Source: an uncultured Sphingobacteriaceae bacterium (GTDB lineage: Bacteria; Bacteroidota; Bacteroidia; Sphingobacteriales; Sphingobacteriaceae). From it: DNA of 64,000 bases. Positions 10,501 through 19,286 of this stretch are shown here, in pieces (within the stretch, counting starts at the first letter, position 1; the number at the start of each line of letters is the position of its first letter). Both the position numbers and the translations under genes were made by a program. The notes beneath the pieces were generated by a model. It did no database searches, was not told the origin of the DNA, and worked only from the letters and a program-made list of their open reading frames with translations. The stretch covers positions 62,001-126,000 of the forward strand of contig CAMPKC010000002.1 in assembly GCA_946887045.1 (NCBI GenBank), in the 5' to 3' direction.

Positions 10501-10938
10501 CAGTTTGTCTCCATGTTAGATCTTATAAAGAAAGAACTCCAGGACGAAGGCATTCAGTATTCTTACCTTACAGGCAGCACAAAAAACAGAAATCAGGTGG
10601 TTACAGAGTTCCAGAACGATCCTCAAAAGCGTGTTTTCCTCATCAGTTTAAAAGCCGGCGGCACAGGATTAAATTTAACTCAGGCCGATTATGTTTACCT
10701 GGTAGACCCTTGGTGGAACCCTGCCGTAGAAAACCAGGCAGTCGACAGGATTTATCGCATCGGCCAGAAAAAGAATGTTGTGGCAGTACGATTAATCTGC
10801 ACCGGAACGATAGAAGAAAAGATCATGAACATGCAGACAAGCAAAACGGATCTGTTTAACAATCTGATCAATACCGATACAGAAATTGGAAAGTCATTTA
10901 CTAAAGACAGTTTGTTAGCTCTATTAAGTAAACAGTAG
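7562..10938 (+). pseudogene. SWIM zinc-finger / SNF2-family helicase, split by one frameshift
   Basis: Joined, the two reading frames make one SNF2 helicase of about 1,125 residues. The ATG at 7562 is preferred over an upstream in-frame TTG. A SWIM-type zinc finger (CPCHW, then CPHQ) lies near residues 84-100. The ATPase has Walker A DDMGLGKS, DESQ as the DEAH-box equivalent, and SGSTKNR-type and QAVDRIYRIGQ motifs in the second lobe. The first frame ends at a TAA at 10352-10354. The second frame resumes without a gap from 10351 (LKGLTRLRQICN). Adding one T to the run at 10349-10352 restores MFLKGLTRLRQ, the expected helicase linker. Either the gene is broken in lobe 2 or the assembly lacks one T. 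No standard -1 slippery heptamer is present. Biochemical role: DNA-translocating chromatin-type ATPase of unknown bacterial target. Confidence 0.88.
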
Positions 10939-11113
10939 ACTCCATAAGTTAAAATCTGAAATCCTCAAATAACCCTTGGCTTAAACTCGCAATAAAGCCT
11001 CTTCTCTCAAACTTCCCAAAGTAAAAAGAACAAATTCTCTCATTTGTAATTTTTCTTAAAACCGATTGAAAACCTGCGAGTTATCCAAATACATTTACCA
11101 TAAAATCTTATCT

Positions 11114-12034
11114 ATGAAAACTTTATTATGTACCCTTGCTATTTGCGTAGCATTAAACACTGCGTGCAAAAAAAGCCAGCATGCTAGGCCCGAAACTCCA
11201 AAAACCGACGCCACTTTTACTGTTGCTGATTTCAGTCAATCGGTAGTACCGATGGGCAAATCCGGCGGCTCCATTTCAGATATTGGAGATACTTTGCGGA
11301 ACTACGCTGACTATTTACTTTACAGAGTTTATAACTCTTCCGGGAACCTGATTAGTTCTAAAAATCAGACTTCAGGTTCTTCTACATTTGGTACGATTAC
11401 CGACAGATTAGAACCGGGGAATTACACGGTTGTGTTTGTAGCATCAAAAGACGTTATTGGTTATCACTCCAATTTCCTGGGAAACGCACTAATCTTCGGA
11501 CATGACCCGGGATTTGACCGGGTGAATGACATACGCGTGCAGCGCCTCAGCAGAGCTTGGGAAGACACTTTTCTGAAGAAAATAAATATTACTGTTGGAA
11601 CCAGCCCTTTTGTCGAAACCGTGCGGCTGGACAGATTAGTCGGCGCTCTTGAGCTTAATCTGGAAGCAGGGGTTCCGGCAGAGGTTTCCAGAATTGCAAT
11701 ATCTGTTGAATATGATCAGAACACATACAATGTAAACACTGGCATAAGAAGCTCGACTCTAATTAAAACAAAGGAATTTATTATCGCCGACAGTGATAGA
11801 GGACTGCCGGATAAAAAATTCTTAATGCATGTGTTTAACGTTACCCGTCCTCAACTTATAACCATCAAAGCTTTCAATGCGCAAAACGAGCTGATTACTC
11901 AAAAGATGATTAATAATGTTACCTTCTTTCAAAACAAAAAAACCATACTTACCGGTAATCTAAACGTGTCGTCCACGTTTATAATAACAGTAAATCCTGT
12001 ATGGGATCAGCCGCATTCTATCATTAAGATATAA
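11114..12034 (+). CDS. Surface lipoprotein, possibly fimbrillin-anchor (FimB/Mfa2)-like
   Basis: The best start is the ATG at 11114, which gives a 306-residue protein with a lipoprotein signal (MKTLLCTLAICVALNTACKK; lipid-accepting Cys18). An in-frame ATG at 11066 would put 16 polar residues before the signal and is less likely. The mature part is beta-rich, with a segment EPGNYTVVFVAS like those in Mfa2/FimB-type minor-fimbrial and anchor proteins. That link rests on fold-like character only, with no decisive motif. The gene stands alone between the helicase and a convergent TonB receptor. Confidence 0.6.
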   Translation: MKTLLCTLAICVALNTACKKSQHARPETPKTDATFTVADFSQSVVPMGKSGGSISDIGDTLRNYADYLLYRVYNSSGNLISSKNQTSGSSTFGTITDRLEPGNYTVVFVASKDVIGYHSNFLGNALIFGHDPGFDRVNDIRVQRLSRAWEDTFLKKINITVGTSPFVETVRLDRLVGALELNLEAGVPAEVSRIAISVEYDQNTYNVNTGIRSSTLIKTKEFIIADSDRGLPDKKFLMHVFNVTRPQLITIKAFNAQNELITQKMINNVTFFQNKKTILTGNLNVSSTFIITVNPVWDQPHSIIKI

Positions 12035-12048
12035 GATTAACCATTTAT

Positions 12049-12079
12049 GCTGAAATGCCTGTTCCGCAGGTGTTTCAGC
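12049..12079. terminator. Hairpin between convergent genes
   Basis: A stem of GCTGAAA with TTTCAGC, extended by CCTG/CAGG, with a TTCCG loop and one mismatched step. It lies 14 bases after the lipoprotein stop. No T run follows on the plus strand, so intrinsic termination is uncertain; it may act as a transcript end-stabilising hairpin. Confidence 0.4.
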
Positions 12080-12120
12080 ATCCTCGCTATCGTGCTTGGT
12101 CAAGATCAACGTGCTGCGCT

Positions 12121-12230
12121 CTTCGGGATTTGCAATCCCGAAGCTATAATTATGGATTTACAATCCAACTTACCCCCTGAACTCCTTTGATTACAAATCA
12201 AAAATCATATCCACTCGAATTACAAATCCG
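12121..12230. repeat. Cluster of four REP-like palindromes (GATT-nnn-AATC core)
   Basis: Four small palindromes share the plan GATT-3 bases-AATC. At 12121-12143 the arms are CTTCGGGATT and AATCCCGAAG (centre TGC). At 12153-12167 they are TGGATT/AATCCA, at 12186-12202 TTTGATT/AATCAAA, and at 12216-12230 an imperfect CGAATT/AATCCG. Two more copies occur at 27615-27661. They resemble repetitive extragenic palindromes mobilised in trans by RAYT transposases, but no such gene is in the window. Confidence 0.65.
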
Positions 12231-12254
12231 TACGAGCACAGAAATTAATATCCT

Positions 12255-14669
12255 CTACAACTTAACCTGCAAAGTCAGATAAAACGTCCGGTTATCCGAT
12301 GGAATAATGCCCGGCCCGGGATAACCGGTAGCCCGACGCGTAAAGTAATACTGATTCGTTAAATTGTTCACGTTGCCTTCTAATCTGAACCTTCTAAATT
12401 CGTAAGAAACACCGGCATCCATAACCGAATAAGCGGGAATCACACCAACAATTCCTGCAAAACCTCCATCAATCGCATTGGTAGCATCAGAAAACTGGTC
12501 GGAAACATAACTGTATTGAAAGGATGCTTTCATCTTTTTATACGCCAGCCTCAGTCCGCCTTTCAAATTTAAACCTGGAACAAATTCTACTTCATTACCC
12601 TCTATCCCTTGATCTACAGATTTCTTGTATTCCGACTTTATAAAGGCAGCATTTGCAAAAAACACACCACTGAATTTAGGCTGCGGATGCATAATTTTAA
12701 ACAAATCAGCTTCAGCATACGACTCAATACCGGCAATTACAGCCTGTCCGATATTTGTCCGCTTTCTGAGAACCATTGATCCTTCACTTATCTGATATTC
12801 GCCTATCCTGTTATTATAATTGAGATAAAAAGCACTAACATCATAACTATAAAGGGATCTGCCTTCGCTCCTGATTCCCAAATCCAATGAATACCCTTTC
12901 TCGTCCGTCATATCCGGATCTATAACAGCGGAAGGATTAGCAATCCGTATATCACTGAATGTAATTGAACGATAATTCTGAGAAAGATTTCCGTATAAAT
13001 TGATTTTCCTGCTGGGTTTGTAACTTAACCCAAGTCCGGCTATTAAAAAGTTTCTTTTGCTTTGACGCTGCTCCTGTGTTCTGGCTCCCAACTCAATGCT
13101 GCTCTCATCGAGCGAGGGTTTTCTTGCAGCATAGAAGCCCTCAGCTTTAGTATTAATAATCTCATATCTCAAACCCGGCACAACAGACAATTTCGGACTC
13201 AACCAAAAAATATTTTCCGCAAAAAGCGATACATTTCTGTTTGGAAACCTATAATCGTTTAATATCAGCTCGTCCGAATTGATGTAGTTAAAGTCTGCAT
13301 CTTTTCCTTTGCTGCCAAATCCCTGCACACTATGGTTAAATCCGTGGTAATAGCGGCTTCCGACTAAGAGAACCGAATTAACATTTTTTATCAAATATCT
13401 TTTGAGGTACCGTGCCTCAGCGCCCCAGTTTTCAAAATCACCTTTTATCAGATCCCGTTCACTGTCATCATCTGCTGTTGCCACCCGGTTTGGCCTGAAG
13501 CCGACGGTATATCTTGAAGCCGACAAGCCAAAAACCCTTAAATTAAATTCATTTCTATGGTTAAACTTATGATCGATATTCAGCGCAAAAAGATTCCAGT
13601 TAACTTTAAACCAGTTCCTTTCCCGGTTACTTTGCAGCGGATCTTCGGCAAACATCTCGTCCGTTAAACCACCGGGTTGATGAGCGAGGTAATCCATATG
13701 TGTAAAATCAATACCTGCTTTCGTTTTTTCAGTTAACTGATAATTTATATTCGCATAGCCTGTGTAACTATCAAAGTCCGAATTCGGTCTCCAGCCATTC
13801 CCCTTTTTATACTGAAAATAACTGTAATAGCTGATTTTATCTACCGTTCCGCTGGCGCTTGTAAAAGCATTATAAAAACCATACGAGCCTATACTTTGAC
13901 GGGCTGTTAGCTCAAACTCCTTATCTGTAACCGGTTTTCTGATGATAAAATTAATCAGTCCGCCGAACTGAGTTCCATACTGTAAAGAAGCCGCACCACG
14001 CACGATTTGAATTTGCCCGACAGCTTCAATCGGGGGAGTATAATAGCTTTCGGGATAACCTAAGGCATCAGCACTGATATCGTAGCCGTTCTGTCTCACA
14101 TTGAAGTTTGAGGTCCGGTTTGGATCGAGCCCCCTGCCACCAATGCTTAATTGTAAACCGGCGCCGTCATTCTCCCAGATATTCAGTCCGGCTACTCTCG
14201 AATAAACCTGCCTTGCGTTATTTGTAGCCAGGTTCGCCACCAGCTGATCAGGGATAATAACCTCCGATTTCTTCCCTTCATAAATCCCGAGATTTTCCAC
14301 TGATTTAAGGTGCGAGAACCCGAAGTCGTTCTTTTTATCTTTTATCGCCACTTCCGAAAGCATTTTCCCCGAACTTAAATGAAGAATAATGGATACGTCC
14401 GCATCCGCGACAGTTACTGAAAATGTTTCCTTGTTATAACCTACGCAAGCTGCAAGCAGGGTAAAATTTCCGGCCGCGCGATTTTCGAAAACGAACTCCC
14501 CTTTATCATTCGTTATCGCCATGCTTTTATTGTCATCAAGTAAAACAGTGCATCCGACAACACCTAAAGTATCGGCAGTAGATAACACTCTGCCTGATAT
14601 TTTATATTGAGCCAGTGAGGAGAAAGCAATAAAACAGAAAAAAACAGTACTAAAAACCTTTAATTTCAT
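12255..14669 (-). CDS. TonB-dependent receptor (FecA-like), last gene of the DUF4856/imelysin/HTTM operon
   Basis: The start is set at the ATG on 14667-14669, giving 804 residues with a Sec signal (ending FSSLAQ). An upstream in-frame start at 14765 would prepend 32 non-signal residues. A carboxypeptidase-regulatory-like domain (about residues 20-105) precedes the plug (KGAASLQYGT-like, seen as VRGAASLQYGTQFGG) and a large barrel ending in YLTLQVKL. The plug shape and length match Fe(III)-chelate receptors such as FecA. The start overlaps the end of the HTTM gene by 20 bases, so translation may be coupled. A Fur-like site stands at the head of the operon. Substrate inferred: an iron (or copper) chelate. 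Confidence 0.9.
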   Translation of the reverse strand: MKLKVFSTVFFCFIAFSSLAQYKISGRVLSTADTLGVVGCTVLLDDNKSMAITNDKGEFVFENRAAGNFTLLAACVGYNKETFSVTVADADVSIILHLSSGKMLSEVAIKDKKNDFGFSHLKSVENLGIYEGKKSEVIIPDQLVANLATNNARQVYSRVAGLNIWENDGAGLQLSIGGRGLDPNRTSNFNVRQNGYDISADALGYPESYYTPPIEAVGQIQIVRGAASLQYGTQFGGLINFIIRKPVTDKEFELTARQSIGSYGFYNAFTSASGTVDKISYYSYFQYKKGNGWRPNSDFDSYTGYANINYQLTEKTKAGIDFTHMDYLAHQPGGLTDEMFAEDPLQSNRERNWFKVNWNLFALNIDHKFNHRNEFNLRVFGLSASRYTVGFRPNRVATADDDSERDLIKGDFENWGAEARYLKRYLIKNVNSVLLVGSRYYHGFNHSVQGFGSKGKDADFNYINSDELILNDYRFPNRNVSLFAENIFWLSPKLSVVPGLRYEIINTKAEGFYAARKPSLDESSIELGARTQEQRQSKRNFLIAGLGLSYKPSRKINLYGNLSQNYRSITFSDIRIANPSAVIDPDMTDEKGYSLDLGIRSEGRSLYSYDVSAFYLNYNNRIGEYQISEGSMVLRKRTNIGQAVIAGIESYAEADLFKIMHPQPKFSGVFFANAAFIKSEYKKSVDQGIEGNEVEFVPGLNLKGGLRLAYKKMKASFQYSYVSDQFSDATNAIDGGFAGIVGVIPAYSVMDAGVSYEFRRFRLEGNVNNLTNQYYFTRRATGYPGPGIIPSDNRTFYLTLQVKL

Positions 14670-15999
14670 CGTTAAGGGGTAATATCCAGGATTTATGTTT
14701 GAAAGATTCCTTCTCCTTTGCGAGGTCAGTATCAGGAGAAACGAATGTTCGGCCTCTGCGACCATTTAACGCAACATAAGAATCAACATATACTTGCGGC
14801 GAATCAAAGCCTTCTTTCGCATAATGATCGCGCAATAAATGAGCATATTGCAGGATCATGTCCGGTTGTGCCGACATCATTTTTTCCTGCAAAGGTGTTA
14901 AAAAATCGTTGTTGTTTACTACGATTTGCTTACCCGAAGCATCCTTTATTGTGAACTGAGCATAGCCCGCCTTTTCCATCAGCATTACCCGCCAGGAAAA
15001 ACGATAGCCCTCTTCGGTCCAGAATAACTCGCCCGGGTACAATAAATAACGGAAAGGCATCAATAGCTGAATGGAAAAAAAGATTACCAACCCAGCCAAC
15101 AGAATATCCTGATTCAGCTTTTTAAAACGGAAAATATTTTGGGGCACTATAAAATCAGCGCCTGATTTTAACAGAAAGTTGGTCTTACTTATTAAGTTTT
15201 TATGAAAGTCGTCCGAAAAGAAAATCAATGCCGTAACGATCATGATGTAAGGAAACATACCTATCGGGAAAAGCATAGCTGTCAGACCGTGAAACAACAC
15301 CACTGTTATGTAGGCAAACAAGCGGGTTCTTCGGTTCCATAAAAACAAGCCGATTGTAAGATCGTAAATGCAGCCAAACCAGCTAAAGAAATATGCTATC
15401 CATGTATAATTAAAAAGAAAGCCAATTACAGGCATATCATTCCTGGCAGGCAACCATATTTTCAGAGGTAAAGCATGCAAAAGCCAGTCGCTGTTCACCT
15501 TAGCCAAACCCGCATAGAAGTATAAGATGAACACAAGCAGCTTTAAACTATCGAGGCACCACTGCGGAATCTGATCGGCCAGTAGATTTCTATTCCTTGC
15601 CGCATCTACAGAAAAATACCGGTTGGCGGGCAAAAACACCATCAGCAACAAAACCATGCTGATAAAATAATAATGGTTTAGATAAGTGCTTTTATCGATC
15701 AATTCGATATAGGTAAAAGACAAAAACAGTCCGATTATTGCGATGCGATAAAATAGGCCGATAGAAACCAGAACGGCGCAAACCGCACAAAAAGCGAACA
15801 GAAAATAGGTATTATCTCCGAGAGGCTTTATAAATTCAAAGCCGTAAAAGGGAAAGTAGTGAGCAGGAGCAATATAGAGATCATAGATCCAGCCCTTGCT
15901 CCAAAAACGAACGATGCTTAAAAAAAGCATCATTCCTAGTATTATTCGAAAAACAGCCAAAGGAGCTGCATGGGTTAATTTCTGAAAATAATTATTCAT
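14650..15999 (-). CDS. HTTM domain membrane protein (gamma-carboxylase-like)
   Basis: A 449-residue integral membrane protein with about eight hydrophobic segments, beginning LTHAAPLAVFRIILGMMLF, the usual start of HTTM proteins. This family is homologous to vitamin-K-dependent gamma-glutamyl carboxylase. Bacterial members have no settled reaction. A soluble tail (about residues 320-449) follows the membrane part and contains YRFSWRVMLMEKAGYAQF, a conserved post-membrane segment. It sits 17 bases after the imelysin gene and overlaps the TonB receptor start. Within this operon it may modify the lipoproteins or assist transport across the inner membrane; that is inference. Confidence 0.85.
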   Translation of the reverse strand: MNNYFQKLTHAAPLAVFRIILGMMLFLSIVRFWSKGWIYDLYIAPAHYFPFYGFEFIKPLGDNTYFLFAFCAVCAVLVSIGLFYRIAIIGLFLSFTYIELIDKSTYLNHYYFISMVLLLMVFLPANRYFSVDAARNRNLLADQIPQWCLDSLKLLVFILYFYAGLAKVNSDWLLHALPLKIWLPARNDMPVIGFLFNYTWIAYFFSWFGCIYDLTIGLFLWNRRTRLFAYITVVLFHGLTAMLFPIGMFPYIMIVTALIFFSDDFHKNLISKTNFLLKSGADFIVPQNIFRFKKLNQDILLAGLVIFFSIQLLMPFRYLLYPGELFWTEEGYRFSWRVMLMEKAGYAQFTIKDASGKQIVVNNNDFLTPLQEKMMSAQPDMILQYAHLLRDHYAKEGFDSPQVYVDSYVALNGRRGRTFVSPDTDLAKEKESFKHKSWILPLNDEIKGF

Positions 16000-16016
16000 G
16001 AAATCGCAGAAGCTAT

Positions 16017-17144
16017 TTAATCGCCATCGTTATCTGTATAGGTGATGGTAATGCTGATTGCAGAAGTCATATCCACTTTTAATAGCTTAACAGACTTTTG
16101 CATTTCGTTATAAACATCAATCATCTGCTGATTATTATTTTGCACTACACTGCTAAGGTTTTCTGTTTGGATAGCGTTTAGTTTTTCTGTAGTCACACTA
16201 AATTGACTATTTATCGCTTGCGGAAGTGCAGTTTGAGCATTTATGGCAGTTAGATACGTTTTCAGCGAAGGCCCCTCAACTCCATTTTTTACACTTTTGC
16301 CATTAAAAAAATCTATAGCCGCCTGATGTGCGGTTTTCGCCAGTGTTAGCGAAATATCTTTTTTGTAAAAAGCTTCAACATTTTGAGGAGACACCGTTCC
16401 GTTTAACATTACGCCCGAAGGAATACCGAACTTTCCGGATCTTATTGTACGTTCGTAACTGCGAACATATCCGTTTACCAAGGCTGATGTAGAAGACGAT
16501 GCATCCGTGCCGGTTTTATTAATAAATGTTTCTTTGTAGGCTCCATTCCACTCTGTATTAACCGTTGTAAAAACAGAATTCATCTTACTGACGATACTTT
16601 TTAAATAAGCTTTACGCTTTGCCGCATCAGTCTCAGTGGTATAATAGGAAACAATGATACCGTCTGTATTTCCCAGGCCATTAATCAAATAATCGATAGC
16701 CGGAAATCCCTGTGCTGTGAAATTGGAAGCAATATCCAGGTTTGCGGTTCCCGAAGTTATATTAGCGGCGATAGTAGTTTCGTTGGCGGGATAAATATTA
16801 AAGTATGACCGCAGAGAGTATCTGTCCGCCGAACCAAATTCAAACAACTCAACCTTTTGCCATTCAACATATGCACTCACCCAGGCCGACCTTAATTCGC
16901 CAAGCGAGGCTGTAGTCGGCGCATCAGTAAAATTGTTTGTTTTGCTGACAAGCAAATCAAGCTTTGTTTTGAAGTTACTATAAGAAGGAATAACTATATT
17001 TTCTGTTACGTTAACAAGAACAGCCTTCCTGTCGGCAGCACTTCCGGTATCCTCTTTTTGGGGATCGCCTTTTTTTGAACATGCAAAAAATGTAGCTGCC
17101 AATAACAAAACTAATCCTAATCTTTTCCCTGCAAAACGTATCAT
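16017..17144 (-). CDS. Imelysin-family (M75-like) lipoprotein
   Basis: A 375-residue lipoprotein; the signal ends in the lipobox FFAC with Cys22. The body matches the imelysin fold: WQKVELFEFG near residue 95-104 and YPANETT near 118-124. Imelysins include iron-regulated IrpA and the EfeO periplasmic domain. In the canonical family a GxHxxE motif is present; here the equivalent reads GFPAID (146-151), so His is replaced by Pro and Glu by Asp. Metal binding as in IrpA is therefore doubtful. It follows the DUF4856 gene across a terminator-like hairpin and precedes the HTTM gene. Confidence 0.88.
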   Translation of the reverse strand: MIRFAGKRLGLVLLLAATFFACSKKGDPQKEDTGSAADRKAVLVNVTENIVIPSYSNFKTKLDLLVSKTNNFTDAPTTASLGELRSAWVSAYVEWQKVELFEFGSADRYSLRSYFNIYPANETTIAANITSGTANLDIASNFTAQGFPAIDYLINGLGNTDGIIVSYYTTETDAAKRKAYLKSIVSKMNSVFTTVNTEWNGAYKETFINKTGTDASSSTSALVNGYVRSYERTIRSGKFGIPSGVMLNGTVSPQNVEAFYKKDISLTLAKTAHQAAIDFFNGKSVKNGVEGPSLKTYLTAINAQTALPQAINSQFSVTTEKLNAIQTENLSSVVQNNNQQMIDVYNEMQKSVKLLKVDMTSAISITITYTDNDGD

Positions 17145-17155
17145 ATTCTTAAATT

Positions 17156-17190
17156 AAAAAAGGATCCGGGAGTATTATTACTCCGGATCC
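17156..17190 (-). terminator. Terminator or attenuator inside the iron operon
   Basis: On the minus strand a long stem with arms GGATCCGGAGTA and TACTCCCGGATCC (one bulged base) is followed by a run of six T. It lies between the DUF4856 stop (17215) and the imelysin start (17144). It should give higher expression of the first gene than of those downstream. Confidence 0.75.
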
Positions 17191-17214
17191 AAGTTAACCG
17201 TGGGTTTAAATTCT

Positions 17215-18378
17215 TTAAAGGTTGAACTTTGCTTTTATGGCATCATCAGCAGCAAGAATTTTTGCTGGGGTTAGATTATAGAAGCTATTTGTTGAACCTA
17301 TTAAACCCGCCAAAATTGAATCAGAAAAACTTGCATCAGCTCCAAAAGCGGTACAAAAACGTAACGAATAAATAAAACCAAGACCTTCAGCAAAGGCATG
17401 GGCTTTTGCAGCCTCTGTTAAGCTGGCATCTTTCGATTTAGCAAGATATCCTCTCGCCGCCAAAGCGATAGTTTTCTGTAAAATCTGTTTTATAAGCAGC
17501 GCCTGAGCATTAACCTCTGCTTTATTATTGTTTACTACAGCAACCCTTCCCTTTAAAAAGGCAGGTAAAAGTTTTTTATAATCCTCAGTATCTCTGTTGT
17601 ACTCCCAGGCGTATGAACCTAAAGCAAATTCAGTAGTTACTTTCGAAGTAGAAGTTGACCCAATTAAGTAATTTGTATTTGGTGTAAGCGTAGCGAAAGC
17701 TAAATCCCAGTTATGCTCTAATTGAGTATAATTTTTTCCTGATACAACAGCGTAATTCTCAGCATCTAAACCCTCGTCTAATAGCACATTACATATTAAG
17801 TCTATTTGATATGCGCCAATCAATCCTTTTTGAATTACCTGTTGAGTTTCTATTCCTTTTGCGTCAACCAAATAAGTACTGGTACCCGCCACCAACTTAC
17901 CAGCAACACCTTCAGAGGCTGTTATACCATTTGATTGGCTTACAGTTGCCATCGTTGTAAAATCAGAAGCGAATTTCGCACGAACAGCTTCTGCGGCAGT
18001 AGCATTCCATGATGAAGCGGTTAGATTGCGTAATTGTACTCCGCTTGAATTTAAAGTAGCATCGTCAAAAGGATTGCCGGTATTGCTGTACATATTTGCA
18101 AGTGTTGTGGCAGTGATTACCTCTGTTTTTGATTTACCGCAATAAGAATTTATAGCCTGGAAAATTTTATATGCCTTATTTCCTTCGGTAAAATCAACAG
18201 TCGATTGTGCGTTTGCATCAACAAATATTCCGCTGTAAGTGGATTCCCCTGTGATTATAGACGCATCAATTGATGCACGTAAATTATTGTCATCATCATT
18301 CTTTTTGCAAGAAGCGAAAATCAGTGTGGTAAAAAGTATTAAACTAAGTCCTTTAAGGGTGGATGTAGAAATTGTCAT
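17215..18378 (-). CDS. DUF4856 lipoprotein
   Basis: A 387-residue predicted lipoprotein with lipobox IFASC (Cys24). The sequence fits the Bacteroidota family DUF4856, which is commonly beside imelysin genes: the early FVDANAQSTVDFTEGNKAYK segment and a helix-rich body with repeated Ala-rich helices. No enzymatic motif is visible. It is the first gene after a Fur-like palindrome and a TAnnTTTG promoter, and is separated from the rest of the operon by a terminator-like hairpin, so it may be the most abundant product. Role unknown; a periplasmic or surface metal-binding part is a reasonable guess. Confidence 0.82.
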   Translation of the reverse strand: MTISTSTLKGLSLILFTTLIFASCKKNDDDNNLRASIDASIITGESTYSGIFVDANAQSTVDFTEGNKAYKIFQAINSYCGKSKTEVITATTLANMYSNTGNPFDDATLNSSGVQLRNLTASSWNATAAEAVRAKFASDFTTMATVSQSNGITASEGVAGKLVAGTSTYLVDAKGIETQQVIQKGLIGAYQIDLICNVLLDEGLDAENYAVVSGKNYTQLEHNWDLAFATLTPNTNYLIGSTSTSKVTTEFALGSYAWEYNRDTEDYKKLLPAFLKGRVAVVNNNKAEVNAQALLIKQILQKTIALAARGYLAKSKDASLTEAAKAHAFAEGLGFIYSLRFCTAFGADASFSDSILAGLIGSTNSFYNLTPAKILAADDAIKAKFNL

Positions 18379-18418
18379 TATTTCTTTATGTTTATTTATA
18401 CTAATTCTTAATTGCGAG

Positions 18419-18473
18419 CAAAATTATATTTTTAACCCATACAATCAAAATTATTTAGAAATAATCTAAATAA
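18419..18473 (-). promoter_or_regulatory. Promoter with Fur-like palindrome ahead of the DUF4856 operon
   Basis: A perfect palindrome at 18451-18473 has nine-base arms TTATTTAGA and TCTAAATAA around AATAA. This resembles AT-rich Fur boxes of Bacteroidota. On the minus strand a -7 element TAATTTTG (matching TAnnTTTG) lies at 18419-18426, about 41 bases before the DUF4856 start. The palindrome sits just upstream of, or over, the -33 region, a position suited to repression. Regulation by Fur is inferred, not shown. Confidence 0.6.
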
Positions 18474-18571
18474 ACCAAAGCAGATCTAAATACAGTAAAT
18501 GGGAGAAACTTTAAGCAAAGGAATTAAACGGCTCAGATTGACAGCCGGAATTGAAGGGTAGTAGAAATAAA

Positions 18572-18597
18572 ACAAAAAAGGCGGTTAGAACCGCCCC
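18572..18597 (-). terminator. Terminator after the small lipocalin-like gene
   Basis: The stem GGCGGTT/AACCGCC at 18580-18595 is followed on the minus strand by six T. It lies 13 bases after the stop codon at 18610. Confidence 0.85.
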
Positions 18598-18609
18598 CTT
18601 AAAACAATA

Positions 18610-19026
18610 TTATAATTTCTGAAAGGTCACCACCTCGGTTTGTCCTTCGCTGTTAATATGCTCCAACTTAAAAACGGAATAAGATTTCTCAAGAAATGTC
18701 CATTGTTCATTAAGTTCTGTTAGTGGTGATAACAAAGGAAAGTTTAATGTTAATTTGTTAAGGCTTTCGTCTATACCAGCATTCCAGTTACCTGTAACGG
18801 TAGAGCCGTTTTTTACAGCGCTTACCGATCCATTGGTATTAAAAGTAAATTCATAGCCCGAATAATTGCTTGTTTCAACCGCGCCATTATCGTTAAATAA
18901 AACGATTTTCCATTTTCCCTGCTGAATAATAGACTTTGTAGAAGGCGCTTCATTGTCTTTACTACAAGAAGTGAAAGCAAGAAATGATACAAATAACAAA
19001 ATGTAAGTGTGTTTAACGTAATGCAT
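18610..19026 (-). CDS. Small lipocalin-like lipoprotein
   Basis: A 138-residue lipoprotein with lipobox FTSC (Cys21). The mature part reads as a small beta barrel: GKWKIVLFNDNG, then TFNTNGSVSAVKNGS, GNWN, and a final LEHINSEGQTEVVTFQKL strand. This is the pattern of the many Bacteroidota lipocalin-like/META-like lipoproteins. Single-gene unit, with its own terminator. No ligand can be named. Confidence 0.7.
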   Translation of the reverse strand: MHYVKHTYILLFVSFLAFTSCSKDNEAPSTKSIIQQGKWKIVLFNDNGAVETSNYSGYEFTFNTNGSVSAVKNGSTVTGNWNAGIDESLNKLTLNFPLLSPLTELNEQWTFLEKSYSVFKLEHINSEGQTEVVTFQKL

Positions 19027-19286
19027 AATATTTATCTAAATGTTTACATATAAATGGAAAGGTTATAAATTGTTTTAATAATTACAATATAACTTCGATG
19101 GTTTTGCCAAAGTTTTGGAACATTAAAATACCAATGACCAACCCGGAACGGAAAACCCTCCCGAAGCAATGTACCTTTCAGCCAGCCTGGACGAGCATAG
19201 CTGATCTACAAAGATTGATGAAGATTATTTGAATAAGGTATCAACTTCGAAAGATTTTGAATTGGTGCTTCTTACTATCTTGCGTT

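Noticed and set aside
12100..12240. CRISPR-like array
   Set aside because: Units are palindromes of unequal length and spacing, not identical direct repeats with constant spacers.
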